Assembly: GCA_035048495.1 (NCBI GenBank)
Contig: CM068545.1
Span: 10,292,958 to 10,356,957, forward strand
Direction of reading: 5' to 3'
Origin: Euptelea pleiosperma
Taxonomy: Eukaryota > Streptophyta > Magnoliopsida > Ranunculales > Eupteleaceae
DNA length: 64,000 bases
How positions within the stretch are numbered: the first letter of the stretch is position 1; each line of letters begins with the position of its first letter. The translations under genes and the position numbers were made by a program. The notes beneath the pieces were generated by a model. The model did not search any database and had not been told where the DNA came from. It saw nothing but the letters and a program-made list of their open reading frames with translations. Below, one piece after another: positions 1 to 12,715 of the stretch.

Positions 1-194
1 ACCAAATCTGGTAATGGAATTATTCATGATGTGGCCCACTAATTCATTAGACCGTTGGAAATAAGGACCTAACGCTCTACAAATATCCAGCCATCCAAGT
101 TAGCTCTGGACCACATGGTTAAGATCCTATTTTCTTTGCTTGAGCTTTGAACTTGGCATTTGCACAAGTTCCATTACAGGTGCAGCTTCCATTA

Positions 195-470
195 CGGGGT
201 AAAATTTAGCTGACCGCTCACTATATGAGTCGCGTGGGACATTTTTAGAGGACACTGGCTGTATAGATGTTTGGCCAATCCCCAGGTGGACGTACTAACC
301 AAAAATCAACCTGATAAGTGATTTCTAAGCATTCGATTGGAGTCATTATTGACCATTATTTAGGTACAAGGATCCAAAGGTTTGAAATCACTAATGAGGC
401 TGATTTTTAGTTTTTAGGTCAGCGTCCTCTAAAAGGGTGCCCCGTGCTCAAATTGTGGGTGGTTGGGCGG
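195..470. repeat. Foldback family A, copy 1
   Basis: Imperfect inverted repeat. The left arm reads like 'tatgagtcgcgtgggac' followed by 'gatgtttggccaatcc'. The right half carries the reverse complement of the middle section ('aatcactaatgaggctga'). The same core returns at about 1.6, 10.2, 38.5, 45.0, 48.5, 57.3, 61.9 and 62.5 kb, which makes it a dispersed family. No clean target-site duplication is visible. The open frames across such copies (containing DVWPIPRW) are translations of the repeat, not genes. Confidence 0.7.
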
Positions 471-516
471 AGAAGTTTTACTCATTGTCCCCGGGGAGAA
501 GGGAGAGTAGAACTTT

Positions 517-1005
517 ACTGAGGGACCAAATTGTGGGTGGTCGGGAGGATACTGACCGTATGGATGTTTGGCCCATCCCTAGGTGGACCTACATACCAAA
601 AACTAGGACCCTGCTTGGCTCGTTGCATTGGGATGCATTTTGCACTACTGTGCAAATACGATGAATTGCATTGCAGTCACTTACCACGTTTTTTGGGCTG
701 CACATGATTGCATCCATTTCTTAAAGAGTTTGCACGGGCTTGGCAACGACTTGCATGACAGATCATTTGCACGCCCCCCAACCAATCACTTGTAATTCTA
801 AAACCGTGGCAAGTGGGTGCATTACATCCGATTTGCATTGAACCAAGCAGGGCCTAGCTTTTATTAGCTTTGTACCCCAAATAATGCTTAACAATGCTCA
901 AATTCCATGGTGACAAATCATCCAATGCTTAGAAATCACTAATTGGGCCACTTAGGGTTTGACAAACATCCACACGGTCAGAAATCTCTAAGAATTTTGG
1001 TGGAC
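517..1005. repeat. Foldback family A, copy 2, split by a nested MITE
   Basis: The left arm (517..606, with 'gatgtttggcccatcccta') stops abruptly. The family A interior resumes at about 858 ('ccccaaataatgct') and ends near 1005 with the complementary arm ('cacacggtcag'). The interruption is the MITE at 607..854. Confidence 0.6.
607..854. mobile_element. PIF/Harbinger-like MITE nested in family A
   Basis: This 248-bp element has near-perfect terminal inverted repeats (G[A/G]CCCTGCTTGG, one mismatch in 12). It is flanked by the 3-bp direct repeat TAG at 604..606 and 855..857. A 3-bp TSD suggests the PIF/Harbinger superfamily, although TAG is not the usual TWA. It carries no coding capacity. A related half copy in the opposite orientation lies at about 61370..61495. 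Confidence 0.65.
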
Positions 1006-1880
1006 CTAGACAGCAAAGATTTCTATACATTGGATTTGAGCATTTTAATTGATAATTTATGGCCGTTGGATTTAAGGTTCTTTTGGATGCTTACATCAAA
1101 TGTTATAAATCACCAATCAAGCTGATTTTTTATGTGTAGGTCCACCAAGAGGTGGGCCGAACATCCATAAGGTCAGTGGACTCCAAAGAGTGCTTGACGT
1201 GACATTTTGGGAGGGAAAGACTTCAAACTTTGAAATCCTGCAAGACAGTTAATTTTGGATTCGATCATTTATTTTTGGTACTCAAATCAGACAGCTAGAA
1301 ATCACAATAAGGCTGGTTTTGATGTGTAAGCCCAACAAGGGGCTGTTTTATTATATGAACATGATACTATTCTCTCCCTACATGCACAATTCATGTCAGG
1401 CGTACAACTGGTGGGTTGATCTTGGGATAGGGATTCAGATTGGTACAAGGATTTCAGTTAGGGAGTGTGTATTCGCACACCCCATTTCTTGTCGGGGCGG
1501 ACTTTTGGTCAGGCACACCCCAAAAAGAGAAATCTTTCTTTAAGACGAGTAAAACTTGGTTGACTAGAGACGGTCCACAATATGAGCCACGTGGCATATT
1601 TTTTGAAGACACTGACGGTATGGATGTTTGGCCAATCCCTAGGTGGACCTACAAACCAAAAATCAACTTGGTTAATGATTTCTAAGCATTGTATTGGATT
1701 CATTTCCGTGGGTTGATTTTAGGGCCTAGTGACCTTATGGATGTTTGGACCACCGACATGCCAAAGATCAGCTTGATCAGTGATTTATAACAGTTATATT
1801 TTAATATCCTAAAAAAAGCCTCAAATTCAACTGCCAGAAACTATGTTATTAAAATGCCAAATTCAACGGCTATAAATCAC
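1006..1880. repeat. Cluster of degenerate family A pieces
   Basis: Several family A halves lie in series: about 1006..1215, 1240..1340 and 1555..1880. The last begins with an arm that holds an intact CACGTG (1588..1593), followed by 'gatgtttggccaatccct'. Around 1460..1540 lies another repeat ('gcacaccccatttct') with a relative at about 7255..7310. No gene is supported. Confidence 0.55.
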
Positions 1881-1961
1881 TAATTAACTATTTCAAAGAT
1901 ACCCTCAATTCTCACAAAACTGTTCTCACCCTCCAAAAACCATCCCTCCTCTCTCTCTCTC

Positions 1962-2147
1962 AACGACGTCCATGAATGTTGTCATGGTGCATGGTGGTGT
2001 CATTTTTTCATTGGTCAAGATACTGCACTTTCTTTAATAATTAATTGACTAAAACTTAAACTGATTTGAACATAACCCCGAGGTTCAATTTTGTCCAATG
2101 ACAACATGACACCAGTACTGTGCACCATGATGACAACGTCCATGGAC
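1962..2147. repeat. Short foldback repeat with ~50-bp arms
   Basis: The left arm begins 'acgtccatgaatgttgtcat'. The right arm ends with its imperfect complement ('gatgacaacgtccatgga'). The arms flank an AT-rich centre. The family is not recognised. It is probably a MITE, but no target duplication could be fixed. Confidence 0.5.
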
Positions 2148-2526
2148 CCTGAACAATGTGATCATCACTCATTTTAGGCCCACAGCAGGACTTGGGTTTG
2201 CCAACATATTGTTCATGGGCTTATGCTGGCTGCTTCGGACCCATGCTGCCTATCACAAACTGGGCTTTAGCAGGCATTGACGTCCCAACCTGTTGACACT
2301 CAGCTCCAAGCCAAACTAATTAGAAGTTTGAGTCTTAAATTTCAATTACCGATACGTCCTATCAGTGGCTTGTCCCTCTATGATAATGAACTCTGAGTCA
2401 ACTTGCACCCTTGTCCTTCCCTTTTCTGTGGGGGGGTGGGTGAATGGAGAATGTTCATACGTGTGCAATGGGAATTGATAATAAGGGAATCTTTGATTCT
2501 AAGCCTTTGACATATCTCCATGAAAA

Positions 2527-2528
<2 letters not shown>

Positions 2529-2605
<77 letters not shown>
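2529..2605. repeat. (TA)n microsatellite, about 38 units
   Basis: An uninterrupted AT dinucleotide run. Open frames on both strands here encode only alternating Ile-Tyr and are artefacts. From 2148 to about 3555 nothing else was recognised apart from a T homopolymer near 3114..3136. Confidence 0.97.
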
Positions 2606-2608
<3 letters not shown>

Positions 2609-3559
2609 CTGTTTGGCCAATGTTGGAACTAATCAAATGCAGGAGTGGATATTTTCACAAATTGGAGATATTTCAAACGTTTGAATCAAGTATTCCTTTT
2701 CTTCGTAGACTTGAAAGCTAGCTAGGGAGAGAGAAATCTCACGAACTAGTGAATAAAATACATGGTTTTGTGTTTGTGTGAAGGAGAAAAATCTTCTATG
2801 TACTTTTCAAGATGACCTACACATGAGAGCCTTACCAACAATCCGAAAGTAATGAAAACCAATTTCAAGGAATTGGAAAACAACTCGAGAAGACTAATTA
2901 CATAATCCCATTCACAACAAACTCTCAACCTGTACACAAAATCTTTAAAGAGAAACTCGTTATGTTATGTGGAGCCTGATGGTGCTAGAGTATTGTACAT
3001 GAAGGCATGACAATGCTACCCATGTAATTTTACATAGAGATACGGAAACCCTAGTTTCATTTTGGGTATATATACTTTGGTTGCTCAGAGACGATCATTC
3101 ATTGGATTGCGAGTTTTTTTTTTTTTTTTTTTTTTCCAGAGAACAGTGGAATAATTTATGTGGGTTTGTGGACGTACCTCGATCTTGATCAGAGAACCAC
3201 GTAAATCTCTGTGTCGCGTGTTTGCATCTTTGTGTTTATTGTCATTTCTTCCAACACAACTATCTATAAATTCCTTTAAAAGCTTAGACCACATAAACAT
3301 AAGAGCTTTGGTATTGATGATATATAATAGCTTGAAGCTCTTCTCAACTCCTTCAAAAACACTACGATTCCTCCCTTTTCATACACCCCAAACCAACCAA
3401 AAGAGAAGTCTCTCTAAAGAATACTACCTTTAATTAAAGAAAATGTACAGGTAAAGTAGCCTTTGAAGTCATTGATGACGGATCTAAGAAGGGTCCAACA
3501 AATCCCAAAAGCCAAAAAGGGGAAACTCTAAACTTGCCACGTTAGGTCATAATTAATGA

Positions 3560-4345
3560 AGAGATGATGAATCCATTAATTACTCATTCCCTTCAAACAT
3601 AAAGAAAAAGTTCACTAAAATCCTCCTCCAAAGAAAAAAAATCTTAAAAGGAACCTTAGAGCTCCAAATCTTTGCCAACAGAAACATCAATATCGGTTAA
3701 AGGAAACCAAAGCCGAATAGAACGATCGAACTAAGAATAATCTATCCTAAGACTGAAGCCACACTCTCCTATCTGCGAGCTACGAGGAAGGTGGCTCTAA
3801 GATGTGACTGCAGAGAAAACAAGAAGCCTATCTCTTAATCATGTAAGTTTATCCTAAATCCGATATCCCAAGCAACAAACTCCCCTTACCTAGACACGAG
3901 CTCTTGAATGAAAAGTCCTTTTTCCATTTAGAATGGCAAATAACAATATAAAATCCTCTTTAAAAGAAATGTCTCTGTATCAATAATTTACCCAAAGTCA
4001 TACTTTATCACCTACTCACTTTGAACCTAATTCCTTCCACAAATAAAGATACACATTCAGGGTACCCCTCTAAACACTATACCCATAAGAAATTCGAATC
4101 TCACCGTTAACTCAATCCAAATGCCTACTTCCATATTTTGCCGCTATAACATACCACCATGTCTTAAGCTGCTCATCTCTGAATATCTGAGAAACCACTT
4201 ACCTAATAATTAATGTCTTATTAGTGACTTTGAGATCTCTAGCCCCTAAGCGCCCCATGACTTGGGCAAGCACATTTGAGTTCCAATCAACCAAATGATA
4301 TATACTTTAAAGAATGAGCTAGATGACTGAAACAACAAATTTAAT
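3560..4345 (-). pseudogene. Decayed LINE (non-LTR retrotransposon), 3' end of RT region
   Basis: Read on the - strand, fragments resemble the part of plant L1-type ORF2 downstream of the reverse transcriptase core. They include GKWFLRYSE, then WYVIAAKYGSRHLD, then KIWSSKVPFKIFFLW, which is the start of a zf-RVT-like segment. Frames shift repeatedly, and several expected Trp codons are now TGA or TAG. The copy is old and non-functional. Both ends are indistinct. Confidence 0.6.
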
Positions 4346-5882
4346 AGTTTACTTATCAAAAGGAAATGAGATAAATGATGAAAACTTCTTCTAGAAAGTT
4401 AAGTGTTGTTTATCTCTTTCTCAAATTGAAACAAGCAAATTATGTCTTCAATCTTCTTACTGTGGAAACAAATAATTAATATTGAGCATTTTACATATGC
4501 CCAAAATAAAAAAAATTGAGCATCTTACCCATCGTCTAGAGGAACCAGTTGGAACCCTTCAGGTCGATCCCAAACTGATTCTTGAATCATAACTTGGAAA
4601 TCTAGTCCTAATTGCCTCCTTTCAAATTGATTTATTAGAAGAAAAAAAAAAATGAAAAGACCCTACGTGGCCTAAACCACTAGCAATAGAGAAGCCAAAA
4701 GAGGGAGAAAACAATTCAACTTACAAAATATTGGTATATCATCAAGTATAAAACTTGGTCACAGACTATGGGAAAGCATATAAGAGGAAAACTTCTTTCT
4801 TATTTGCAAGCAAGCTTGGATATAGGAGTTTTCATAGAAAGTCTAATTTTGCTCTCACTCAACTAAGATGAGAAATGCAAAATTAAAAATAACGCATAGA
4901 CCATTGAGGAATGTATACACAAAACTCATATCTTAGTTTAGAAATTAATCGCTTATGGAACCAATTTACTTGTTGGTGTAGTCATACGCACGATAGTGAA
5001 GGCCTCATAACTAAAATGCCTGCAACAATGAACTCAAGTAAAATGTCCTTGAAAAGTTTTATCTGCTATATGAATCTTTGGAAAATTTCATCCACTTCGG
5101 ACATGTTCTATAAACACAATTTTCTCTTACCTATAAAAAATTGGAACTTAATTTTCTTAAAAATTTCCTTTCACTTGGTCGCATTAAAGTTTTTATTTAT
5201 GAAGATCAAGTTCCTAAGTAAGCTTGTTTATACTCAACGCGGGACCTAGTTCATTATTCATCAGAGCACCTCACATGGAAGTGGCTTGTTGTTTGGAGAA
5301 TAAACTATCCTATTAATGAAATCATATCAAAGTTTATTAGGGGAGTGAGTGGCATTTCTCTTGCATTCAACAATCTATCGACGCATTTTTCCCCAGGCTA
5401 AGTTAATGTTTCTTGCTTTACAAGCCTCCGTTTGTTGTCAACTCAAGTCAAACCTTATCAAATCCAACCTCACCAAGACCCATATCCATCCCAAGATCAT
5501 CTCTATCGGATTTAAACCAATTGAAAAGATAATCAATAATTAAAGTTAATTAAAAATATTATATTTTGAAAATTATACCTAGTTTAAAAAACTCAAAAAA
5601 TCTGCACTACATGTTTGTCTTGCTTGTTTTTTACAAAATTCATCACATGTAATTGTAAAGAGGACTGACATATCTACACAATATTTTTTCAATTAAATTT
5701 ATTAAAAAGAAATTGTTAAAGAAAAACACTAATATCAATCCAAGTATATTTTTGGATTTTAGAAACTAATTCGACATTTTGTTAGTGTTGGAGTTATAAC
5801 TTTCTGTAGAAAACTCAGATTTAGGCACAAAACTACAATATAAAAAGGTAACTCAATTTCTTGTGTCCATTACAAAAACTAA
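4346..5882. other. AT-rich intergenic DNA, no feature recognised
   Basis: It contains a 112-codon open frame on the + strand (4911..5249). That frame has no recognisable domain, no conserved motif and a low-complexity, AT-driven composition. I see no gene, RNA or complete transposon here. Confidence 0.4.
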
Positions 5883-6192
5883 GGCCGTGTTTGATTACCA
5901 AGTGGGAAAATTACATTTTCCTTAGGAAAACACAACTATCCATTGTTAGATAGCCAACATAAATCTGTATAATTTTTCCTAACAAGCCATTTAAATCTGG
6001 ATAATTTTTCCTTCTAAGCCCGGAATTCATTTCCCATCCAGATAGGTGAGAATTCATTTCCACCCGAAAATACACCTTTTATTTTCTCACATGATTGAAA
6101 TATGTGCTCTCACTTGCAATCAATCAGCCGCATTCAAGACGCATCCCAGATGTATTTTCTTGGAAAATTTTTCCGTGCAATCAAACATGGCC
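5883..6192. mobile_element. Tourist-like (PIF/Harbinger) MITE, copy 1
   Basis: A 310-bp non-coding element with terminal inverted repeats GGCC[G/A]TGTTTGATT, bounded by the 3-bp direct repeat TAA (5880..5882 and 6193..6195). It aligns along its whole length with the element at 40024..40330. Typical interior landmarks are 'aagtgggaaaatt' and 'cacaactatccattgtt'. The TAA duplication and the GGCC start fit Tourist-type elements. Confidence 0.85.
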
Positions 6193-6195
6193 TAA

Positions 6196-7890
6196 GTAAT
6201 TTCTTAGTCTACTATTGGGTTAAAATAGTCGCAAATGTAGACAATCAGAATCTACAAAATATTTCTACAAATGTAGTGTCTCGAGAAAACAACCATAACT
6301 CTCGATCCATCGAGCTCTAAAGATTCTACCATATATGAATGGAAAGATAACTCGACGACCTACATTTTTATATTGACCGAAGCTTGAATCTTAGTTTTTT
6401 GAAAACAACAACGAATAGAGATTTTGTTCTAAGAATTTTTTAGAGCTTGTTCTGATATACGAAGGTACTTGAAAATTACATTTTTAATGAAATTTGATTT
6501 GAAATTGGTCATATGAGTTAAAGACTTAGGCTTTGGGATCAATAAAAACGAATCTCCACAACCCAAGTTATGCCAGTTTTACTACTGAAAGATGTTGCCA
6601 CCTAGTAAGCCGGGTTTATAGCGAGATCAGTTCCTCAAAGGTGCAAATGGGTATTGAACCCAAGGAATACAAAGGCTAGTTCCATTATGATTATCTCCTT
6701 AATATTTCAGTAAAAGAAGTCAGATAAGCATCCTTTTAGGTATTCCTAATGTCGATAATATGCCTTGGGATGAGGTAGAAGTCATATATATTGTCACTGT
6801 CAGTGTCAGCCGATACGGATATTCTCCACACTCCCAGACGTTAAATACCAATTAAGCGAGACTCCTTCTAGGTAAATAGGATATATTTTGAAGATTCTAT
6901 GGGTTGAAGCATTGACATATATCATCCCGGCCTTAAGATGGAGAACTTACAAGGTTAGGTGCCCGTTACTTCACCAAAACTATAAAGTCCACTTCAAAGA
7001 AAGCTGGAAAACCTAACTACATATACGTCAACCATAATTCAACTTCTCAAGCTGCATATATAATCCAACAGAACCAAGATTCCTAACTCCTAACTAATCT
7101 AAACAGAAATGCTGGATCCTATAGTTTACTTATTTGACCAAATCCAAATGTTAAATCACCAGTTTCAACAATAGGGTTGTTAAGATCATCTGATTAATTA
7201 GCATATATTTGGTCTAAACTAACTGCATGTACTTATATACCACAATATTTTATAGGGAGAGCATATTCGCAGACACCATTTCCTGTGGGGGCACATGTCC
7301 CAACAATAGAGATCCGGACCATCATCAATCAGCCTGCACTTTTGGGTGTTACAAATTGATCTGATTTTTGGGTTATGTCTCATCCAATAAGAGGTGTGGC
7401 CCCCTACAAATGAATGGTCCCGATGGATGGGTCAGTCAAAATGGGAATGGAGGTAAGGTTCAAAGAGGATCACAAAATATTTTTGTTTTCTTCCTAGATT
7501 GTGAGCCTTGCATTGATCATATATTTTTTCTGTACTGAATTAATTCTTGAGAGCAGTTAAACCTTCCAACCGGATTTTATGGACTGTAGTTCTTGGAACC
7601 TTGTAACGCTGACTCTTGCATAAGGGAATAGGAATTTGGGTAACGCTGTCCGTCTTAACTAGGTGATAAATGTGACAATAATTTGTACTTTGCCCAACAT
7701 TCTTAGCTCATTTAATAGAAGATATGGTGATCTATATATACTATACTTTTTTCCTTGAAGATCTCTATCTCACTTCTGTTTGCATTATTATATGGGGCAA
7801 GTAAATTAACCATCCCAACTTCTTCACCAAAATGTTTCAAATGTGCATGCCCTGACCCATATGGGCCGAGATATCTATTCTTACTAATAG
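6196..7890. other. Intergenic DNA, no gene recognised
   Basis: No credible coding exon is seen. A stretch at about 6590..6990 ('gggtattgaacccaagg') has the look of decayed retrotransposon DNA, but no protein motif could be read. About 7255..7460 is a repeat related to 1440..1540. Confidence 0.35.
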
Positions 7891-7894
7891 ATTA

Positions 7895-8216
7895 CTAATG
7901 GATGTGGGGCCCACATGCAGATGAGTTAAGGGCTATTTTTAGCGAGGATGATCTCCTAACTATGGAGATTATCCTCACTAAAAATCAGTAATTTCTAACA
8001 CTTCTAACCCTCTCAAATATGAACTTAAATTTAATGGTGAAATTGGACGCGCCGTTCAAATATTTTCAACTTGCAATCCACTTTTCGTATTACTACAAAT
8101 GTTGGAATTAATGGACTGATTTTTGGTAAGGTTGATATCCATGTTGAGAAGAATATATATCATAACCAAAAATTAGTCTTTAACTCATCGGCATGTGGGC
8201 CCCACATCTATTAGTC
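7895..8216. repeat. Foldback element related to family D
   Basis: The ends are inverted repeats ('gatgtggggcccacatgc' against its complement near 8195..8212). The interior has the family D landmarks 'gaggatgatctcctaac' and 'ttcaacttgcaatccac'. A second interior-only fragment lies at about 12345..12485. No target duplication was resolved. Confidence 0.55.
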
Positions 8217-8702
8217 ATTATATTAGTAAGATTAGCATGAGTCATTATATCCCTAGCCCTATATATATATATCCTGAAGGAGAGGGTTTATACTATGTAG
8301 GATGATTGGCTTGATTAGGATCATGTGGTTAAAAAGCCATCAACCACAAGGCATCCTATTCAGATGAAGCCTCTCATTGCTTTTCTATAAAGTTAATTAA
8401 GCTTGAGGAAGAAGAGATCTTAGTTGAGAGACCCAAAAAATAAGAAAGGAAAAGAGATGCGTGAGCACATAAACTTGTTTGAATAAGGTGCCTTATTTCA
8501 ATATTAATGATGACAAAAGAGAAAGGAAATAGTAAAGTAGGTCCAACCCCTTCTCCCTTCTCCATCTTACCATCATGAATCCAACAACAATACTCCCTTA
8601 CATAATTCCTGGAGTCAATGCCTTTTTAAAGTTCTTTATTAATCAATTTATTTTTAAAAAAAAACATGATGCAACAATGATGTCATCTCATCCGGTGTAA
8701 GT

Positions 8703-9118
8703 CTAGGGTTGGCAATGGATTGGGTTCGAGTCGGATTGGTACTGATTTGGTACCGATCCGATAAGAAATCCAATTGATCTGGACCCTCAATAAAATTCAG
8801 TTTCGGAACCGATCCGATTAATTAGAGCAGGTCTGGGTCTGATCCGATCCCATATGTATATAATATATATACATGTATAATTCCATTAGGCATATATTTA
8901 AATAACTTTATTCAATTAACTATATATCTATATAATATATATTATATATAGTATAGATATTGGGTCTATATCGGATCGGAACAAGGTCGATCCGGTACAG
9001 ATCTGATCTCTCTGTGATCCGGTACTGATCCGATAACGAAAATAAAGTTCCAAACCCGGTTTTTTTGGGTCAGATCGGATCAGGTCTCGGGGTTGATCCG
9101 ATCAATTGCCAGCCCTAG
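8703..9118. mobile_element. hAT-like MITE (CTAGGGTTGGC ends)
   Basis: A 416-bp element with inverted ends CTAGGGTTGGCAA / TTGCCAGCCCTAG. The flanks gtgtaagt (8695..8702) and gtgtaact (9119..9126) match at 7 of 8 bases, which is an 8-bp target duplication of hAT type. The interior is rich in GATCCGAT/ATCGGATC motifs on both strands around an AT-rich core. It has no coding capacity. Confidence 0.75.
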
Positions 9119-10185
9119 GTGTAACTAGTGACCTAGAACAGACCCACGTGGCGTAACCTAGGTAGATCCGACAATTAACATCAATGGTGCATGTGTAATG
9201 TCGGTTCATAAATATCATGATCATGAGGTGTATTTTTCTTCATTGAAGAAAACTAAAATCTCAACTTTTATATTTTCAATCAATGTCCTCAAATGTTTAA
9301 GGATTTCAAAGAGGGGTTGTGATGTGTGGGACCCAGTTATGACTTAAAGGAATGTTTCATCAAACATGGTCAATAATTCATGTCAACTCCACACTAGGAG
9401 AAGAGAGAAATGTAATGACGTGTCATAAGTTCTCAAATCCAATGATGATTGACTTGTCATTCTGAACAATGGCAAAGACTTTGCTTATGGTGGAAAATGC
9501 AGCACAAATTTCAACTCCATATAGGTTTCAAAAACGAGTCAATCTAAAGTGAGATGCCTTACCTTATATTTTTTTTAAAAAAATCTAGAGAGAGAAGCCA
9601 ATTAGGGAACACATCCTGAATCTGAAGGGGGGCATCAATGGGGATTAAGAGGGGAGTTGGTGAGGATAACAAGGATTTAGCCAAGTTAGCAGAGAGAAAT
9701 AGGGGCCAAAGAAGTAGAGATTGGTCGGTAGAAAAGCAAGTTTAGACTTTTTGATTTTCTACATATATTTTAATGAGCACGCTCAATCCAAAAAACAACT
9801 TCATATACTTTGTTGTCACAAAACCAGTTGTTGATCTTCTCAATAGAAGAACAAACTACTAATCTTTTTTGCATTTTTTTAATGATTTGATTGAAATATT
9901 TGTTTAATTGACCAAGAACCCTAAAAAAATAAACTTCTGCTCCTTTGAAAACCTAACTTTTTAAAAGCTGGCATACAGTGATCTTTTTGCTAATATGCCC
10001 CTGTCAATTCTATAATTTGAACGTATTAGTTGGTATTTCAGTATGAAAGTATAGGAATTTTTTTTTTTTTTTGGAGCGGTAGGTAGGAAAAATGCAACAA
10101 GCAACATACTTTCAACTAATCAGTTGCGAGGATTCCTCGATCTCATTGTTGTATTGTGGGTCACGTAAAATGCGCAATGTGGTAC
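9119..10185. other. Intergenic DNA, no feature recognised
   Basis: AT-rich, with short homopolymers. No coding exon, RNA gene or bounded transposon could be identified. Confidence 0.35.
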
Positions 10186-10189
10186 ACTC

Positions 10190-10432
10190 TTCTCTGGGTC
10201 CACCATTGAATGTTTGGCCCAACCATTCGTGAGTCTACCCACCAAACATCAGCCAGAATATTTGGTGATTTCTTGCTGTGGGATGATTTCTAGCCATTAG
10301 ATATATTTGAGCATTTTTTTACAGGGAAGTACTCAGATTAATGGCTAGAAATCACCAATCAGGCTGATTAAAGGGGTGGGTCAAATATTCATGGGTCAGT
10401 AAACTCTGAAGACTGAGCGATGTTGCATGGTT
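10190..10432. repeat. Foldback family A, diverged copy
   Basis: The arms contain 'gaatgtttggcccaacc' and, inverted, 'gggtgggtcaaatattc'. The centre has the paired 'atggctagaaatcacc' section. It abuts the family C element that follows. Confidence 0.6.
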
Positions 10433-10845
10433 TAATTAAAATAATGCCGTTTAAAAATAAATAAAATAACGCCATTTAAACGGTTTTAAACCCAAGCCCG
10501 TTATGTTAAAAACTGTTGCTGCTTAGAAATTAACAGCCATTTTTTCCATTTTAACGGCTGTTAAAATCTGGAAAATTTTGTGGGAAAAAACGGCCGTTTT
10601 AAATTCATTTTTTTTTTTTTTTTTCTGTTTTTCAAACTTTGAAATTCAATTTTCATATTTTGAATTTCAGCTCCATTTTTTTCGGCTTTTCCCATTATAA
10701 TCCATTAAAATTGTTAAAATCCGTTAAATTCTATTTTTTCCATTTTTCCATTTTTGCCAGTCCGTTTTAATGGTAACGCCCCCAGTCCGTTATACCGTTA
10801 AAACGGCCTCCTTTAAACCTTGGCACGTGGTGTGTTATTACTTAC
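10430..10845. mobile_element. Family C (hAT-type MITE), diverged copy
   Basis: It carries family C hallmarks: a right end 'tttaaaccttg', repeated 'aacggccgtt' motifs, and a central A/T block matching 'attttgaatttcagc'. The left end is eroded ('catggttta'). No clear TSD is left in this copy; the class is inferred from the copies at 14126 and 23712. Confidence 0.65.
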
Positions 10846-12096
10846 TATATAATTCACAGTCACACAAGAATAAAAGGAAATATCTGTAATGAGCTGCATC
10901 ATGTATCATGTGGCTAGCCTATTCGACGATCTGAACCTCTTGGATTTATCCTGCTCCAAAATTCACATCAATCGAACAGTCGTAACTTTCCGAAGCATCC
11001 AATCGACGACTAAGACCTGAACAATTTAATAAAAAAATTAAAATTTAAGATAAAAATTGCCTCTCTCTCTCTCTCTCTCTCTCTCTCTATGATACAGATC
11101 TTCCCACACATAAATGTCGGTTGATTTTTTTTTAAAATTTTTTTATTCCTCTTTCAATTACAGAAAGAGCCATTTTTTAATAGAAAAATAACTCTATTTT
11201 TTTCCCTCTTATTGCTTGCCACTTGTAAGTCATCTAAGAAAACAAAAAAAGATCTTGTGTGGTTAATCAACGTTTATTGAATTATACCTACCATGAATTC
11301 TCTTTACCAATAGGTTTTTTTTTATTATTTTAGTTATGAGTGCTGAAGGAAGGAGAACGGGCGGCGCCTATACGGTGCTTATTTTACTGAATTTTGGTTG
11401 ACTAATGTAGGTGGTGCACGTTGGATTTTGACAAAATTGACAAAACATATGGAATCAAAAACAAAATGTGTTTCTTCTTCTTCTTCTTACTCTCCTTTAC
11501 CTTCTCATCGGACGCAACCCACGTGCTTAACGCGTGGCCACTCAACACGTGTCTATCAATCTTGCTTTTTTTTAAAATTTTTATTTTTTTTGTTGGCATT
11601 TTGTGGTGTTTATAATTCTCAGGTGTTTTTCTCCTTGTTCTGACTTAAAGAGAAAAACTAAACCCGTGGTACTTGACTCAACCCCACAAGTTCAACTCAT
11701 GTCCACTCACTCATGGTATCTTCTTTTTCTCTTTTATTTATGTGCGGTTAAACTCACGTTTTGACACCTCCTTCAACTTGTGGGGTCACTACTTTCCGTC
11801 CACATCTTTTTAGGTATGCCTCTATTCCTCTTCTCCAGCACCTCTAAATTACGTCACCGTTGCATCATTCCCGGTTGAACCACACCAGACTCACAGATTT
11901 CTAATGGATTATTACCCTAGAGCGTGTAACGGGCACCAAGTTTGGCGCACCTTTTTCCAACGTGCAACTCATGCAAGCTAATTACAGTGCATAATGACGT
12001 ACGCACCTTATGTACGTTCATGTTTTCAATAAGTGTAAATAAATAAATAATTATTTATTAGTTTTTAATTAAAATTAACTACGTGTTTTAGTATAT

Positions 12097-12132
<36 letters not shown>

Positions 12133-12344
12133 GTTATTTTTAAGATTTAAATTGTGTCATAATTTTATAAGTTTTGAAGTTTCCGCAAGTTTAAATTATT
12201 ATGAAAGGATCGATAGTCTATGAAAACAGTTTGTGGAAGGTTAAAAGGTCATGAAGTCACCTTGGAGATCAATATATCTAGCTAATAAAATAACGCGCGG
12301 TCATGGAGGCCACATGCATATTATATTTTTTTTTTAGGATATTG
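10846..12344. other. Intergenic DNA with simple repeats
   Basis: It contains a (CT)n run at 11060..11088 and an (AT)n run at about 12099..12128. The short open frames near 11400..11640 are driven by T-rich and TTC-repeat sequence and overlap on both strands. No gene is supported. Confidence 0.5.
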
Positions 12345-12550
12345 ATCTCCTCTCCATAGAGATCATTCTCACCAAAAATCAACAATTTCTCAAACGTCTA
12401 ACCCTATAAAATATGAACCTAAATTTAACGATTAAATTGACAGTACAAAAGTTTTCAACTTGCAATCCACTTTTCATAGGGTTAGAAGAGTTGGAAAAAG
12501 ATCAACATAAAGCTGAATGATACAAGTTGGATCCTAGATATATAGAAATA

Positions 12551-12712
12551 CTAGTAGGTGGCCCGTGCCCACAGCACACTCCGACAAAATGTTTGCCAAA
12601 ATCAGGTGAGTGCCTTAGATCCACCATCCATTTTGGGTGATAAGATCTCGGCCATCCTTTGTGAAGCCAATAAGAAGGGCAATAAGTGACTTCTCTGTGT
12701 TTGTTATATAGA
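12551..12712 (-). mobile_element. Helitron-like element, family B, copy 1
   Basis: On the - strand it begins TCTATATAAC and ends GGGCCACCTACTAG. It is flanked by A on the 5' side and T on the 3' side, the A/T insertion rule of Helitrons. In the family consensus a short hairpin (GTGCC-GAG-GGCAC) sits 10 nt before the terminal CTAG; in this copy it is degenerate. It is 162 bp and non-autonomous. An open frame on the - strand across it is repeat translation only. Confidence 0.75.
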
Positions 12713-12715
12713 TGT

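Noticed and set aside
437..664. Open frame encoding a TDRMDVWPIPRWTY-like peptide that recurs at about 1.6, 57.5 and 62.5 kb
   Set aside because: The recurrence follows the foldback family A arm at DNA level, in varying frames and contexts. No codon constraint is visible, so it is repeat translation and not a protein family.
2378..2632. Frames of alternating Ile-Tyr on both strands
   Set aside because: They are produced by the (TA)n microsatellite.
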